Made by a program: the position numbers and the translations under genes
Shown: one piece after another, positions 1 to 8,654 of the stretch
Layout: each line of letters begins with the position of its first letter
Position numbering within the stretch: the first letter of the stretch is position 1
From: an uncultured bacterium
GTDB taxonomy: Bacteria; Actinomycetota; Coriobacteriia; Coriobacteriales; Eggerthellaceae
Length of the DNA: 47,972 nt
Reading direction: 5' to 3'
Assembly: GCA_905215325.1 (NCBI GenBank)
Contig: CAJMPP010000017.1
Coordinates: 1-47,972 of the forward strand
The notes under the pieces: generated by a model
Database searches by the model: none
Told to the model about the DNA's origin: nothing
Seen by the model: only the letters and a program-made list of their open reading frames with translations

Positions 1-2
1 CG

Positions 3-452
3 GTGCTCATCGTGGTGCGGCTGGTCGCGTGCGCGGTGCCGCTGTTTCTGGTGTTCTACGTGACCAAGCTCACCGACATGGCGAATGCGCTGGTCAAGGT
101 GCTGCACGTGCCGTATAAGTATGCGTTCACGTTCATGTCCACCGTGCATTTCATCCCCGTGTTCATAAACGATATGGCGGGCATCATGGAGGCGCAGACC
201 GCGCGCGGCGTGGAATTCGACGGCGGCGTCTTGAAGAAGGTCCGCCTGATGATGCCGCTGTGCGTTCCACTGCTGGTGTCGTCGGTGCGCAAAACCAACA
301 GCGCCGCCATCGCCGCCGAGGTGCGAGGCTTCGATTTGCGGACCCGGGAAAGCGGCTTCAAGGAGTACCCGTTCGCAGGCATCGACTTCGCGGCGCTTGT
401 CATGGCAGTTGCGATCGCGGCGGCAGCTGTTGCGTTGAACGTGCTGCTATAG
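3..452 (+). CDS. EcfT, energy-coupling factor transporter membrane subunit (C-terminal part)
   Basis: C-terminal fragment; the gene starts upstream of the window, so the GTG at position 3 is only the first in-frame codon, not a real start. EcfT (CbiQ family) is the membrane scaffold that couples two ATPases to a substrate-binding S-component in ECF vitamin or metal importers. The fragment shows hydrophobic helices followed by the two Arg-containing coupling motifs of the family: ARG in EAQTARGVEF and the second in AAEVRGFDLR, separated by a helix. These are the cytoplasmic coupling helices that dock in the ATPases. A last hydrophobic helix closes the protein. The substrate cannot be told from this subunit; the ATPase genes would be expected to the left. 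Confidence 0.85.
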   Translation: MLIVVRLVACAVPLFLVFYVTKLTDMANALVKVLHVPYKYAFTFMSTVHFIPVFINDMAGIMEAQTARGVEFDGGVLKKVRLMMPLCVPLLVSSVRKTNSAAIAAEVRGFDLRTRESGFKEYPFAGIDFAALVMAVAIAAAAVALNVLL

Positions 453-598
453 CCTGTTGCTTCGCGGGGCGTGGGAACGGTTTCAGCGTATCGTGGCTGA
501 GATAGCGAGTTTTCCGAATTTGAGAAGGGTCTTCTGCTGAGATAGTCGCTCTATGAAGCCGGGAAATGCTCCGAACGCAACAATATATGTAACGAACG

Positions 599-626
599 AA
601 GGCCTTGGGGTTGTTCCCGGGGCCTT
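599..626 (+). terminator. Possible terminator hairpin after ecfT
   Basis: AAGGCC at 599-604 pairs with GGCCTT at 621-626, with an inner GGG/CCC pairing around TTGTT. The following ACTTTCGG is a poor U tract. It lies about 150 bases after the ecfT stop, so it may serve the ECF operon. Confidence 0.35.
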
Positions 627-645
627 ACTTTCGGAAAACAGCCGA

Positions 646-667
646 TTTGGGGCACGATTGCCCCAAA
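646..667 (-). terminator. Possible terminator of the macrodomain gene
   Basis: Perfect 8-bp stem TTTGGGGC (646-653) / GCCCCAAA (660-667) with a 6-base loop. It lies about 40 bases past the stop of the minus-strand macrodomain gene. Read on the minus strand it is followed by a short T-rich stretch after a gap, so efficiency is uncertain. Confidence 0.4.
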
Positions 668-708
668 ACCTTCCCAGCATCGTTGAGGCAGGACGGCAGA
701 GCGAGGGG

Positions 709-1551
709 CTACTCCTTCGCGTCGCTCGCGGGCTTCTCGTCTTCGCCGAGGATCGCGCGGTAGAAGTTCTCGTCCTGTTCGGTGTACACGTCGAAGATGA
801 CGTGCATGTCGGCGCCGGGCTCGTCGGCGGCGCGGGAGTCCAGCCATGCCTTCACCGCCTGCACGGCGATCTGCGCGCCTTCCTGTTGCGGGAATCCGAA
901 CACGCCGGTGGAGATGCAGCAGAACGCCACCGACTTCGCCTTCGCCGCACATGCCGCATCCAGGCAGCTGATATAGCACTGCGTCAGTTGTTTGCGCTGC
1001 TCAAGCGTAGGATTCCCCTTCGTCATGGGGCCGACCGTGTGGATGATGTTATGCGAGGGGAGGTTATAGGCGGGCGTGACCTTCGCACGGCCGACCGGCT
1101 CCTCGTAGCCCTGCTCTCGCATGATTTGCGCGCACTTCAGGCGCAGCTGCACGCCGGCGAAGGTGTGGATGGCGTTGTCGATGCACAGGTGCCCGGGAAT
1201 CCAGCAGCCCAGAAGCGCGCTGTTCGCGGCGTTGACGATGGCGTCGCAGCGCAGGGCCGTGATGTCTCCGCGCCAGATGCTCAGGCGTGGGTCGGAGGCG
1301 GCGCGCGCAAGCTCATCGGCTTCGGTGATGCCCGGTTCGGCAACCATAAGTTGGAGCACGCGGTCCTGCACCTTCAGAAACTCCGGCGAAGCGGGCTTCG
1401 GCTCGCGCGTGTTCACCAGCGCGCGGAACTGCTCCCATTGCTCCATGAACCAGCGCGGGTCCTCTTGCGGCTCAACGCGCTTACTCCCCGCGCCCCGTTC
1501 ATCCATCAGGTGATTTACCAGGAAGGCCATATCCTTTACCAATTGCATCAT
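709..1551 (-). CDS. Zinc-type macrodomain protein-ADP-ribose hydrolase
   Basis: 280 aa. Macrodomain of the zinc-containing class (SpyMacroD/SauMacro type), which removes ADP-ribose from proteins. An N-terminal helical region (about 1-80) precedes the macro fold. Visible motifs: GDI at 95-97, the VNAAN nucleotide-binding segment at 106-110, then Cys116, His121 and Cys123 in GCWIPGHLCIDN, the zinc site typical of this class, and STGVFGFP at 194-201 for the distal phosphate loop. Start: ATG at 1549-1551 has AAGGAG about 10 bases upstream, whereas the open frame runs much further up without a usable ribosome site. Class members are often beside a sirtuin ADP-ribosyltransferase and a lipoyl carrier GcvH-L; neither is visible here, so this is a stand-alone copy or its partners lie elsewhere. 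Substrate is not shown. Confidence 0.85.
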   Translation of the reverse strand: MMQLVKDMAFLVNHLMDERGAGSKRVEPQEDPRWFMEQWEQFRALVNTREPKPASPEFLKVQDRVLQLMVAEPGITEADELARAASDPRLSIWRGDITALRCDAIVNAANSALLGCWIPGHLCIDNAIHTFAGVQLRLKCAQIMREQGYEEPVGRAKVTPAYNLPSHNIIHTVGPMTKGNPTLEQRKQLTQCYISCLDAACAAKAKSVAFCCISTGVFGFPQQEGAQIAVQAVKAWLDSRAADEPGADMHVIFDVYTEQDENFYRAILGEDEKPASDAKE

Positions 1552-1634
1552 GGGGCTCGCATCTCCTTGTTCGCGTCGCCGTCTTGTCGGGCGGGCCGCT
1601 GGCGGCGCGCCCGGGCGCTTCGCCGTCCGCCGTC

Positions 1635-1663
1635 TGGGCATATCGATTCTTGCTGGATAGAAT
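1635..1663 (+). promoter_or_regulatory. Candidate promoter in the macrodomain-htrA gap
   Basis: TGGGCA (1635-1640), 17 bases, TAGAAT (1658-1663). It would give a 5' untranslated region of about 200 bases for the HtrA-like gene. The 1552-1872 gap is a divergent intergenic region; another weaker -10-like TAAGGT is at 1804-1809. Confidence 0.3.
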
Positions 1664-1826
1664 AGCGCAAGGTTCGGAATGCCGCGTGCGCGCGTCGACG
1701 CTTCGGTGTTTTGCGGTCCGCAAACCGTACACCAAGGGATGTAATTCAGTGACGTGCGGGTGACGAAACGGTGCGAGCGCTGCCGAGGAGGGCCGCGGCG
1801 TGGTAAGGTTGCCCTGTCAAACAAAA

Positions 1827-1849
1827 CGCAGGGCGATAAGGGCCCTGCG
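1827..1849 (+). other. Leader hairpin before the HtrA-like gene
   Basis: Perfect 8-bp stem CGCAGGGC (1827-1834) / GCCCTGCG (1842-1849), 11 bases before the ribosome-binding site AAGGAG (1861-1866). No U tract follows, so it is more likely a leader or mRNA-stability structure than a terminator. Confidence 0.4.
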
Positions 1850-1872
1850 CCTCCGATAGCAAGGAGCACGCC

Positions 1873-3297
<1,425 letters not shown>

Positions 3298-3323
3298 CAT
3301 CGGCCCCGCTTCCGGATCTTTGC

Positions 3324-3388
3324 GGGCCGCTCGGGCAAACGCCGAGCGGCCCCATGCGAGGTGCGCGACCCGCACGCCTCGCATGGGG
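3324..3388 (+). terminator. Two consecutive long hairpins after the HtrA-like gene
   Basis: An 11-bp perfect stem GGGCCGCTCGG (3324-3334) / CCGAGCGGCCC (3342-3352), then a 12-bp perfect stem CCCCATGCGAGG (3350-3361) / CCTCGCATGGGG (3377-3388). The two share bases 3350-3352, so they compete at their junction. A small GGGGC/GCCCC hairpin (3385-3399) followed by TTTT overlaps the end. Confidence 0.55.
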
Positions 3389-3427
3389 CCGAAAGCCCCC
3401 TTTTCCTTTCCTTTTCCCTTTTCCCGC

Positions 3428-3463
3428 GGGAACGGCCCCTGTTTGGGGCCGTTCCCATTTTTT
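3428..3463 (+). terminator. Strong intrinsic terminator
   Basis: Perfect 12-bp stem GGGAACGGCCCC (3428-3439) / GGGGCCGTTCCC (3445-3456), loop TGTTT, then ATTTTTT (3457-3463). A textbook rho-independent terminator for the HtrA-like gene, backing up the two hairpins just before it. Confidence 0.92.
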
Positions 3464-3594
3464 GGCATATATGCCCATCGTGGCCGGTTACCATTCATGA
3501 GCGGGCCGGCAGAGTCGCTGCCTTTCATTTGGCGGGTCGCCGCGCATGCGGCTTGACCGATAGCCGGCTGCCTGAAAATATCGTAGTAAGCCCA

Positions 3595-3624
3595 TTGCAC
3601 TACTAGGTAAAGTAGGCGCATAAT
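3595..3624 (+). promoter_or_regulatory. Promoter of the cystine-symporter gene
   Basis: TTGCAC (3595-3600), 18 bases, CATAAT (3619-3624). It lies after the upstream terminator and about 115 bases before the symporter start, so the transcript includes the 3651-3705 hairpin. Confidence 0.55.
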
Positions 3625-3650
3625 TAACGACACGCTGTAAGCAGGAGCTG

Positions 3651-3705
3651 CGACGGGCGGGCGAGTGCTCCCGGGTGCGTTTCCCGGTGGCTCGCCCGCC
3701 CGTCG
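3651..3705 (+). other. Long leader hairpin of the symporter mRNA
   Basis: Perfect 15-bp stem CGACGGGCGGGCGAG (3651-3665) / CTCGCCCGCCCGTCG (3691-3705), with a nested CCGGG/CCCGG hairpin in the 25-base loop. It sits within the 5' leader, about 20 bases before the GGGAG ribosome site, with no U tract. It does not match a riboswitch consensus I know. Confidence 0.6.
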
Positions 3706-3739
3706 TATCGCTTCGAAACGGAAAAGGGAGACGAGAGAC

Positions 3740-5152
3740 ATGTCGTTCGATGTACTGGGGCCGGTGCTCGCCGTGCTGGTCATCTTCGCGGCGCTCATCG
3801 TGGTGCTGCGCTATCTGAAGGCGAAGGATAAAAGCTTCACGTTCCGCGTGTTCACGGCCTTGGGTATGGGCATCGTGCTGGGCGCGGGCATCCAGCTGGC
3901 GCTGGGCCGCGGCAGCGACGCCGCCACCGCCGCGCTCGACTGGATGTCGCTGGTGGGAACCGGCTATATCGATTTGCTGCGCATGCTGGTCATGCCGCTG
4001 GTGTTCGTGGCCATCGTCGGCGCGTTCACGCGCACGAAGGCCGTTGACAACCTGGGCAAGATCGGCGGATCGGTGCTTGCCGTCCTGCTGATCACGGTGG
4101 CAATCGCGGCGTTGTTCGGTTGGGCGACCATCGCCCTGTCGGGCCTTGCCGGGGCAGACTTCACGCAGGGCAGCGTCGACGCAACCAAGCTGGACACCCT
4201 GCAGACGCGTCAGGACAAGGTCGCCGATACCACCATCCCGCAGACCATACTGTCCATGATTCCCGTCAATGTGTTCGCCGACCTTGCCGGCACGCGCTCC
4301 ACGTCCACCATCGCCGTGGTCATCTTCTCCGCTATCGTGGGCCTGGCCTACCTGAAGCTGCGTGACCGCGATTCCGAGCAGGCGCAGTTCTTCAGCAACC
4401 TCATCGACAGCCTGTACGGCATCGTCATGTGCATCGTGAAGATGGTCGTGGGCCTTACCCCCTACGGCGTGCTCGCCCTTATCGCGAATGTGGCCGCTAC
4501 CAGCGATTACGCCGCCATCCTCGACCTGGGCAAGTTCATCATCTTCAGCTACGTGGCCATCATCGCCATGTTCCTGGTGCACTTGCTCATCCTGGCCGGC
4601 AACCGCGTCAACCCTATGACGTACCTTAAGAAGGCCTTCCCCGTGCTCTCGTTCGCGTTCGTGTCGCGCACCAGCGCCGGCGCCCTTCCCATGAACATCG
4701 AGACGCAGTCCAAGGCGCTCGGCGTCGATCCGGCGACGGCCAACTTCGCGGCAAGCTTCGGCATGTCCATCGGCCAGAACGGCTGCGCGGGCATCTACCC
4801 GGCCATGATGGCCACGCTCATTGCCCCCACCGTCGGCATCAACGTGTTCGACCCCACGTGGATCATCGGCCTGATCGCCGTCATCGTCATCAGCTCGTTC
4901 GGCGTTGCCGGCGTGGGCGGCGGCGCCACCTTCGCCAGCCTCATCGTGCTGGGCACCATGGGCCTGCCCATCGAGATCGTGGGCCTGATGGCATCAGTCG
5001 AGCCGCTCATCGACATGGGCCGTACCGCCCTCAACGTCAGCGACTCCATGGTGGCCGGCGTCACATCGTCCAACTTCACCGGCGGCCTCGATCGCGGTAT
5101 GTACAACGATCCCGCCGCGGTCATCAACGCCGACGGCGTCGAGAAGGCCTAG
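3740..5152 (+). CDS. tcyP: Dicarboxylate/amino acid:cation symporter, L-cystine TcyP type
   Basis: 470 aa, usual length for the family. A multi-pass carrier of the glutamate/aspartate symporter fold; the closest flavour is TcyP (YdjN), which imports cystine with sodium or protons. Evidence: about eight hydrophobic stretches; an SRTSAGALPMNIE segment in the re-entrant hairpin region; SFGMSIGQNGCAGIYPAMMA, which resembles TcyP rather than glutamate carriers; and the C-terminal GGGATFA... NVSDSMVAG region that forms the cation and substrate sites. Start: ATG 3740 follows a GGGAG box at 3726-3730; the reading frame is open 25 codons further up but that runs into the leader hairpin. Single-gene unit between its own promoter and a terminator. 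Substrate by family resemblance only. Confidence 0.8.
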   Translation: MSFDVLGPVLAVLVIFAALIVVLRYLKAKDKSFTFRVFTALGMGIVLGAGIQLALGRGSDAATAALDWMSLVGTGYIDLLRMLVMPLVFVAIVGAFTRTKAVDNLGKIGGSVLAVLLITVAIAALFGWATIALSGLAGADFTQGSVDATKLDTLQTRQDKVADTTIPQTILSMIPVNVFADLAGTRSTSTIAVVIFSAIVGLAYLKLRDRDSEQAQFFSNLIDSLYGIVMCIVKMVVGLTPYGVLALIANVAATSDYAAILDLGKFIIFSYVAIIAMFLVHLLILAGNRVNPMTYLKKAFPVLSFAFVSRTSAGALPMNIETQSKALGVDPATANFAASFGMSIGQNGCAGIYPAMMATLIAPTVGINVFDPTWIIGLIAVIVISSFGVAGVGGGATFASLIVLGTMGLPIEIVGLMASVEPLIDMGRTALNVSDSMVAGVTSSNFTGGLDRGMYNDPAAVINADGVEKA

Positions 5153-5185
5153 GCCCTGCTCGTTTGTCCTTTGCGTGAAAAGCCT

Positions 5186-5222
5186 GGAAACGGCCGCCCC
5201 GATGGGCGGCCGTTTCCGTTTT
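5186..5222 (+). terminator. Intrinsic terminator after tcyP
   Basis: Perfect 14-bp stem GGAAACGGCCGCCC (5186-5199) / GGGCGGCCGTTTCC (5204-5217) with loop CGAT, then GTTTTC. Confidence 0.85.
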
Positions 5223-5275
5223 CAGGTAAGATAGGGAAGCTTAAAATGCTTTACGATTTAACCGGGAGGTTGCAT

Positions 5276-5992
5276 ATGGCCGAGGAATACCGATACAAGC
5301 GCGTGCTGCTGAAGTTGTCCGGCGAGGCGCTGGCAGGCGACCTTGGTTACGGCATCGATCCGAAGGTGGTCGATTCCCTGGCCGACGAGATCGCCGACGT
5401 GGTGCATGATGGCGTCCAGCTTGCCATCGTGGTGGGCGGCGGCAATATCTTCCGCGGCGTCTCCGGCGCAACCGACGGCATGGATCGCGCCCAGGCGGAC
5501 TACATCGGCATGCTGGCCACGGTCATGAACGCGCTGGCGCTGCAGGACGCCTTCGAGCGCCACGGCATCTTCAGCCGCGTGCAGAGCGCCATCAACATGC
5601 AGGAAGTGTCCGAGCCCTACATCCGTCGCCGCGCTATCCGCCACATGGAGAAGGGCCGCGTGGTCATCCTAGCCGCCGGCACGGGCAATCCCTACTTCAC
5701 CACCGACACCACCGCGGCGCTGCGCGCCTGCGAGCTGGACGTTGACGTGCTCATGAAGGCCACGAAGGTCGACGGCGTCTACGATTCCGACCCCGTGAAG
5801 AACCCCGATGCGAAGCGCTATGATCGCATCAGCTACATGGAGGTTCTCTCGCAGGGGCTCAACGTCATGGACTCCACGGCCACCAGCCTGTGCATGGACA
5901 ACAAGGTTCCCATGATCGTGTTTGACCTGACGGTGCAGGGCAACATCGCCCGTGCGCTGAAGGGCGAGGACGTGGGCACCACCGTAGAGTAA
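5276..5992 (+). CDS. pyrH: UMP kinase
   Basis: 238 aa, the standard length. Phosphorylates UMP to UDP using ATP, the bacterial-type hexameric enzyme of the amino-acid-kinase fold. Visible: KLSGEALAG near the N-terminus (phosphate-binding Lys), the glycine loop GGGNIFRG, AAGTGNPYFTTDT for UMP binding, and the KATKVDGVYDSDP segment characteristic of PyrH. Start ATG 5276 is preceded by GGGAGG (5264-5269) at good spacing; an earlier in-frame ATG at 5246 has no ribosome site. Followed 51 bases later by frr, the near-universal pyrH-frr order, so the two are probably cotranscribed. Confidence 0.96.
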   Translation: MAEEYRYKRVLLKLSGEALAGDLGYGIDPKVVDSLADEIADVVHDGVQLAIVVGGGNIFRGVSGATDGMDRAQADYIGMLATVMNALALQDAFERHGIFSRVQSAINMQEVSEPYIRRRAIRHMEKGRVVILAAGTGNPYFTTDTTAALRACELDVDVLMKATKVDGVYDSDPVKNPDAKRYDRISYMEVLSQGLNVMDSTATSLCMDNKVPMIVFDLTVQGNIARALKGEDVGTTVE

Positions 5993-6043
5993 CGTCTTTC
6001 GCGCCGCCCGGGCAGGGCGGGCGCTCAAGGGAAAGGAACCGAA

Positions 6044-6601
6044 ATGATCGACGAGATCATGCTTGAAACCGAGGAGAAGATGCAGCGCGCCGTGAACGGC
6101 CTGCACAACGCCTTCGGCACCGTTCGCACGGGCCGCGCCAACGCCATGGTGCTCGACCGCATCAAGGTGGACTACTACGGCGTCCCCACGCCCATCAACC
6201 AGATGGCGGGCGTGAAAACGCCCGACGCTCATATGCTGGTCATCGAGCCTTGGGACAAGGGCGTCCTGGGCGCCATCGAGCACGCCATCATGGAAAGCGA
6301 CCTGGGCGTCACGCCGAACAACGACGGCTCGGTCATCCGCCTGCCGTTCCCCGCGCTCACCGAGGATCGCCGCCGCGAGCTGGTGAAGCAGTGCAAGGAG
6401 TACGCCGAGGAGGCCCGCGTGGCCATCCGCAACGCCCGCCGCGACGGCAACAGCCATGTCGCCAAGTCCGTCAAGGAAGACAACCTTCCCGAGGACGAGC
6501 AGCGTCGCGCCGAGGCTGAGATCCAGAAGCTCACCGACAAGTACGTCGCCGAAGTCGATGCGGTGTTCAAGAAGAAGGAGGCCGAGGTCATGGAGATCTA
6601 G
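6044..6601 (+). CDS. frr: Ribosome recycling factor
   Basis: 185 aa, full family length. Splits post-termination ribosomes together with EF-G. The three-helix bundle and small beta domain are recognisable: VRTGRANAMVLDRIKVDYYG near the start, LPFPALTEDRRRELVKQ in the middle, and the C-terminal helix with EEDQ-like pattern ending in a Glu-rich tail. Start ATG 6044 follows AAAGGA (6032-6037). It lies directly after pyrH. About 280 bases without a gene follow, ending in a hairpin just before uppS. Confidence 0.97.
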   Translation: MIDEIMLETEEKMQRAVNGLHNAFGTVRTGRANAMVLDRIKVDYYGVPTPINQMAGVKTPDAHMLVIEPWDKGVLGAIEHAIMESDLGVTPNNDGSVIRLPFPALTEDRRRELVKQCKEYAEEARVAIRNARRDGNSHVAKSVKEDNLPEDEQRRAEAEIQKLTDKYVAEVDAVFKKKEAEVMEI

Positions 6602-6768
6602 AAGCGGCGTTCGCCTGCCGGCGAGTCCGTTGTTCGGAGCTGCGGGCGCCCCGGCGCATCGCGCGCTCGTGGCTTGCGTGGGTGCGGCTGGCTGCCGCCT
6701 GTCCGCGCAGTCGGGCCGACGGTGGGGGAGCGGCCCCTGCTTTCGCCCAGCGCATCTCCGATCTCCTC

Positions 6769-6794
6769 GCAACCCTGGTTCGCAACCGGGTTGC
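6769..6794 (+). other. Small hairpin in the frr-uppS gap
   Basis: GCAACCC (6769-6775) pairs with GGGTTGC (6788-6794) over a 12-base loop. The surrounding gap 6602-6879 holds no convincing gene; the rest of it I cannot interpret. Confidence 0.3.
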
Positions 6795-6825
6795 GTCATC
6801 CGGCTCTTATGAGCGTTTCCCTAGT

Positions 6826-6860
6826 GCCAGCCGGCGGTTTCCCCGCCGGTTGGCTTTTCC
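6826..6860 (+). terminator. Terminator or attenuator just before uppS
   Basis: 12-bp stem (one G-U) GCCAGCCGGCGG (6826-6837) / CCGCCGGTTGGC (6843-6854), then TTTTCC. It ends about 20 bases before the uppS start, leaving almost no room for a promoter in between, so it may be an attenuator within a read-through transcript rather than a simple gene boundary. Confidence 0.7.
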
Positions 6861-6879
6861 CTTATGTAAGAGGCTGCCC

Positions 6880-7662
6880 ATGAACAAGACGCTTGATTAC
6901 ATATTCCCGAATCCGCCCAAGGGCCTGGACCCTGCTGCCCTCGACCCACGGGCGATCCCCGAGCATGTCGCCGTCATCATGGACGGCAACGGCCGTTGGG
7001 CGAAGAAGCGCGCGCTGAATCGCCTGAAGGGCCACAAGGCCGGCATCGAGGCGGTGCGCGAGACCATTCGATGCGCCTCCGACCTGGGTGTTCGGTATCT
7101 AACCATCTATTCGTTCTCTACGGAGAACTGGAAGCGTCCTCAGGAAGAGGTCGTTGGCCTGATGGACCTGTTCGCCAAGACCATGCTGGCCGAGGTCGAT
7201 GGCCTGCATGAGGAGAACGTGCGCGTGCGCACCATCGGCGACCTTTCGGCTCTGCCCGCCGAAACGCGCGAGGCTTTCGAGGAAGCATGGCTGAAAACGC
7301 GCGACAACACGGGCATGACCTTGGTCGTTGCGGTGAACTACGGCTCGCGGCAGGAGATCCTGCATGCGGCCGAGGCGTGCGTGCGCCGTGCGCTGGCAAC
7401 GGCGGCCGAGGGCGGCGACCCCACCGCGCCGCTGACGGAGGCCGAGTTCGCCCAGGGGCTGTACACGGCCGACATCCCCGACCCCGAAGTGGTTATCCGC
7501 ACGTCTGGCGAGATGCGCCTGTCGAACTACCTGCTGTGGCAGGTCGCCTATTCCGAGTTCGTGGCAACCGACGTGCTCTGGCCTGATTTCGACCGCTATG
7601 AGTTATTGCGCTGTCTGCTGGAGTTCCAATCCCGAGATAGGCGATTCGGGGCGGTGAAATAA
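6880..7662 (+). CDS. uppS: Isoprenyl transferase (undecaprenyl diphosphate synthase)
   Basis: 260 aa. Cis-prenyltransferase that extends farnesyl diphosphate with isopentenyl units to make the C55 lipid carrier for peptidoglycan and polysaccharides. Family signature HVAVIMDGNGRWAKKR with the catalytic Asp near the N-terminus, then SFSTENWKRP in the middle and TSGEMRLSNYLLWQ plus YSEF near the C-terminus, which bind diphosphate and magnesium. The start ATG 6880 (MNKTLDYIFP) has AAGAGG just upstream. The frame is open much further back but through the 6826-6860 hairpin. Its stop TAA abuts the cdsA start with no gap, so uppS and cdsA are translationally linked. Confidence 0.95.
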   Translation: MNKTLDYIFPNPPKGLDPAALDPRAIPEHVAVIMDGNGRWAKKRALNRLKGHKAGIEAVRETIRCASDLGVRYLTIYSFSTENWKRPQEEVVGLMDLFAKTMLAEVDGLHEENVRVRTIGDLSALPAETREAFEEAWLKTRDNTGMTLVVAVNYGSRQEILHAAEACVRRALATAAEGGDPTAPLTEAEFAQGLYTADIPDPEVVIRTSGEMRLSNYLLWQVAYSEFVATDVLWPDFDRYELLRCLLEFQSRDRRFGAVK

Positions 7663-8589
7663 ATGTCCGAGGATCCGCAAGGCGGCGAGCAGCGGTGCGC
7701 AGAAGAGCGCTCGCGCGGCGAGCGCTTGAAGGATTTTGCGTACCGGAAAACGCCGCAGAAGTTCAAGAACGCTTCTGACCTGCAGGTTCGTTTCCGCACT
7801 GGGTTCATATACGTCACGGTGTCCGTGTTGTGCATCCTTGCAAGCGAATGGACCACGCTGGCCTTGCTGTCCGCCACTGCTGCGGTATGCGCGGGGGAGT
7901 TCTACTACATGCTGCGCGCCGATGCGAAGCTGCCCAACGAGATGCTCGGCATCGTGGCGGCGGCGCTCTATCCGCTCAGCGTGCACTTCTTCGGGTTGTC
8001 GGGCGCGCTTATGGTCAGCCTTGTGCTGCTGCTGGCGCTTATCGTGTGGTACGTGTTCTGGATGCGCGCACGTATCCCCGATGTGGGCGTCAGCTTCTTC
8101 GGCGCGGCGTATTGCGGCATGCTGCTTTCCGGCTTGGTGGTAGTCCGCCAGGCGCTGCCGCATCCGTGGGGCGGCGTGTTGGTGCTCGGCATCTTCTTCA
8201 GCGTGTGGGCGAACGACTCTTTCGCCTACCTGGTCGGCAGCAAGTTCGGCAAGCATAAGTTGGCGCCGCGCGTGTCGCCGAAGAAAAGCTGGGAGGGCTT
8301 TTTCGCAGGTTTGGTGGGGTCGGCGCTGTTCTGGTGCCTGTTCACGCTTATCCCCGGGCTGAACCTGGGCATTCCCATGGCAATGGCGTTCGGCGTGATC
8401 AGCGGCCTGTGCGGCGTGCTCGGCGATTTGGCCGAAAGCCGCATCAAGCGCAACGTTGGCTTCAAGGATTCCGGCAAGCTGCTGCCGGGCCATGGCGGCC
8501 TGCTCGACCGTTGCGACAGCCTGTTTTTAGTGGCGGTCGCCTCTGCCATCTTGTTGGTGGCGGGCGGGTGCATCCCCTTTAGCTGGTAA
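7663..8589 (+). CDS. cdsA: Phosphatidate cytidylyltransferase
   Basis: 308 aa. Makes CDP-diacylglycerol from phosphatidate and CTP, the entry to phospholipid synthesis, in the membrane. A hydrophilic N-terminal stretch of about 45 residues precedes multiple membrane helices. The family signature is complete near the C-terminus: SRIKRNVGFKDSGKLLPGHG followed by GLLDRCDS, with the conserved Lys-Asp, His-Gly-Gly and Asp-Arg-x-Asp positions. ANDSFAYLVGSKFGKHK and SPKKSWEG are further hallmarks. Begins directly after the uppS stop. The extended N-terminus is longer than in enteric CdsA but usual in actinobacteria. Confidence 0.94.
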   Translation: MSEDPQGGEQRCAEERSRGERLKDFAYRKTPQKFKNASDLQVRFRTGFIYVTVSVLCILASEWTTLALLSATAAVCAGEFYYMLRADAKLPNEMLGIVAAALYPLSVHFFGLSGALMVSLVLLLALIVWYVFWMRARIPDVGVSFFGAAYCGMLLSGLVVVRQALPHPWGGVLVLGIFFSVWANDSFAYLVGSKFGKHKLAPRVSPKKSWEGFFAGLVGSALFWCLFTLIPGLNLGIPMAMAFGVISGLCGVLGDLAESRIKRNVGFKDSGKLLPGHGGLLDRCDSLFLVAVASAILLVAGGCIPFSW

Positions 8590-8654
8590 ATCGAACGAGC
8601 CAACGTTCTTGCGGCGTTGGCTCGAGTTGTATTCGCAGATGATCGGAGGCTTTC

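Noticed and set aside
5246..5275. Upstream ATG at 5246 as pyrH start
   Set aside because: No ribosome site before it, whereas ATG 5276 has GGGAGG at proper spacing and matches the family's usual N-terminus.
6771..6800. tRNA T-arm-like sequence CCTGG-TTCGCAA-CCGGG in the frr-uppS gap
   Set aside because: No matching acceptor or anticodon arms upstream, position 58 is not A, and no CCA end.
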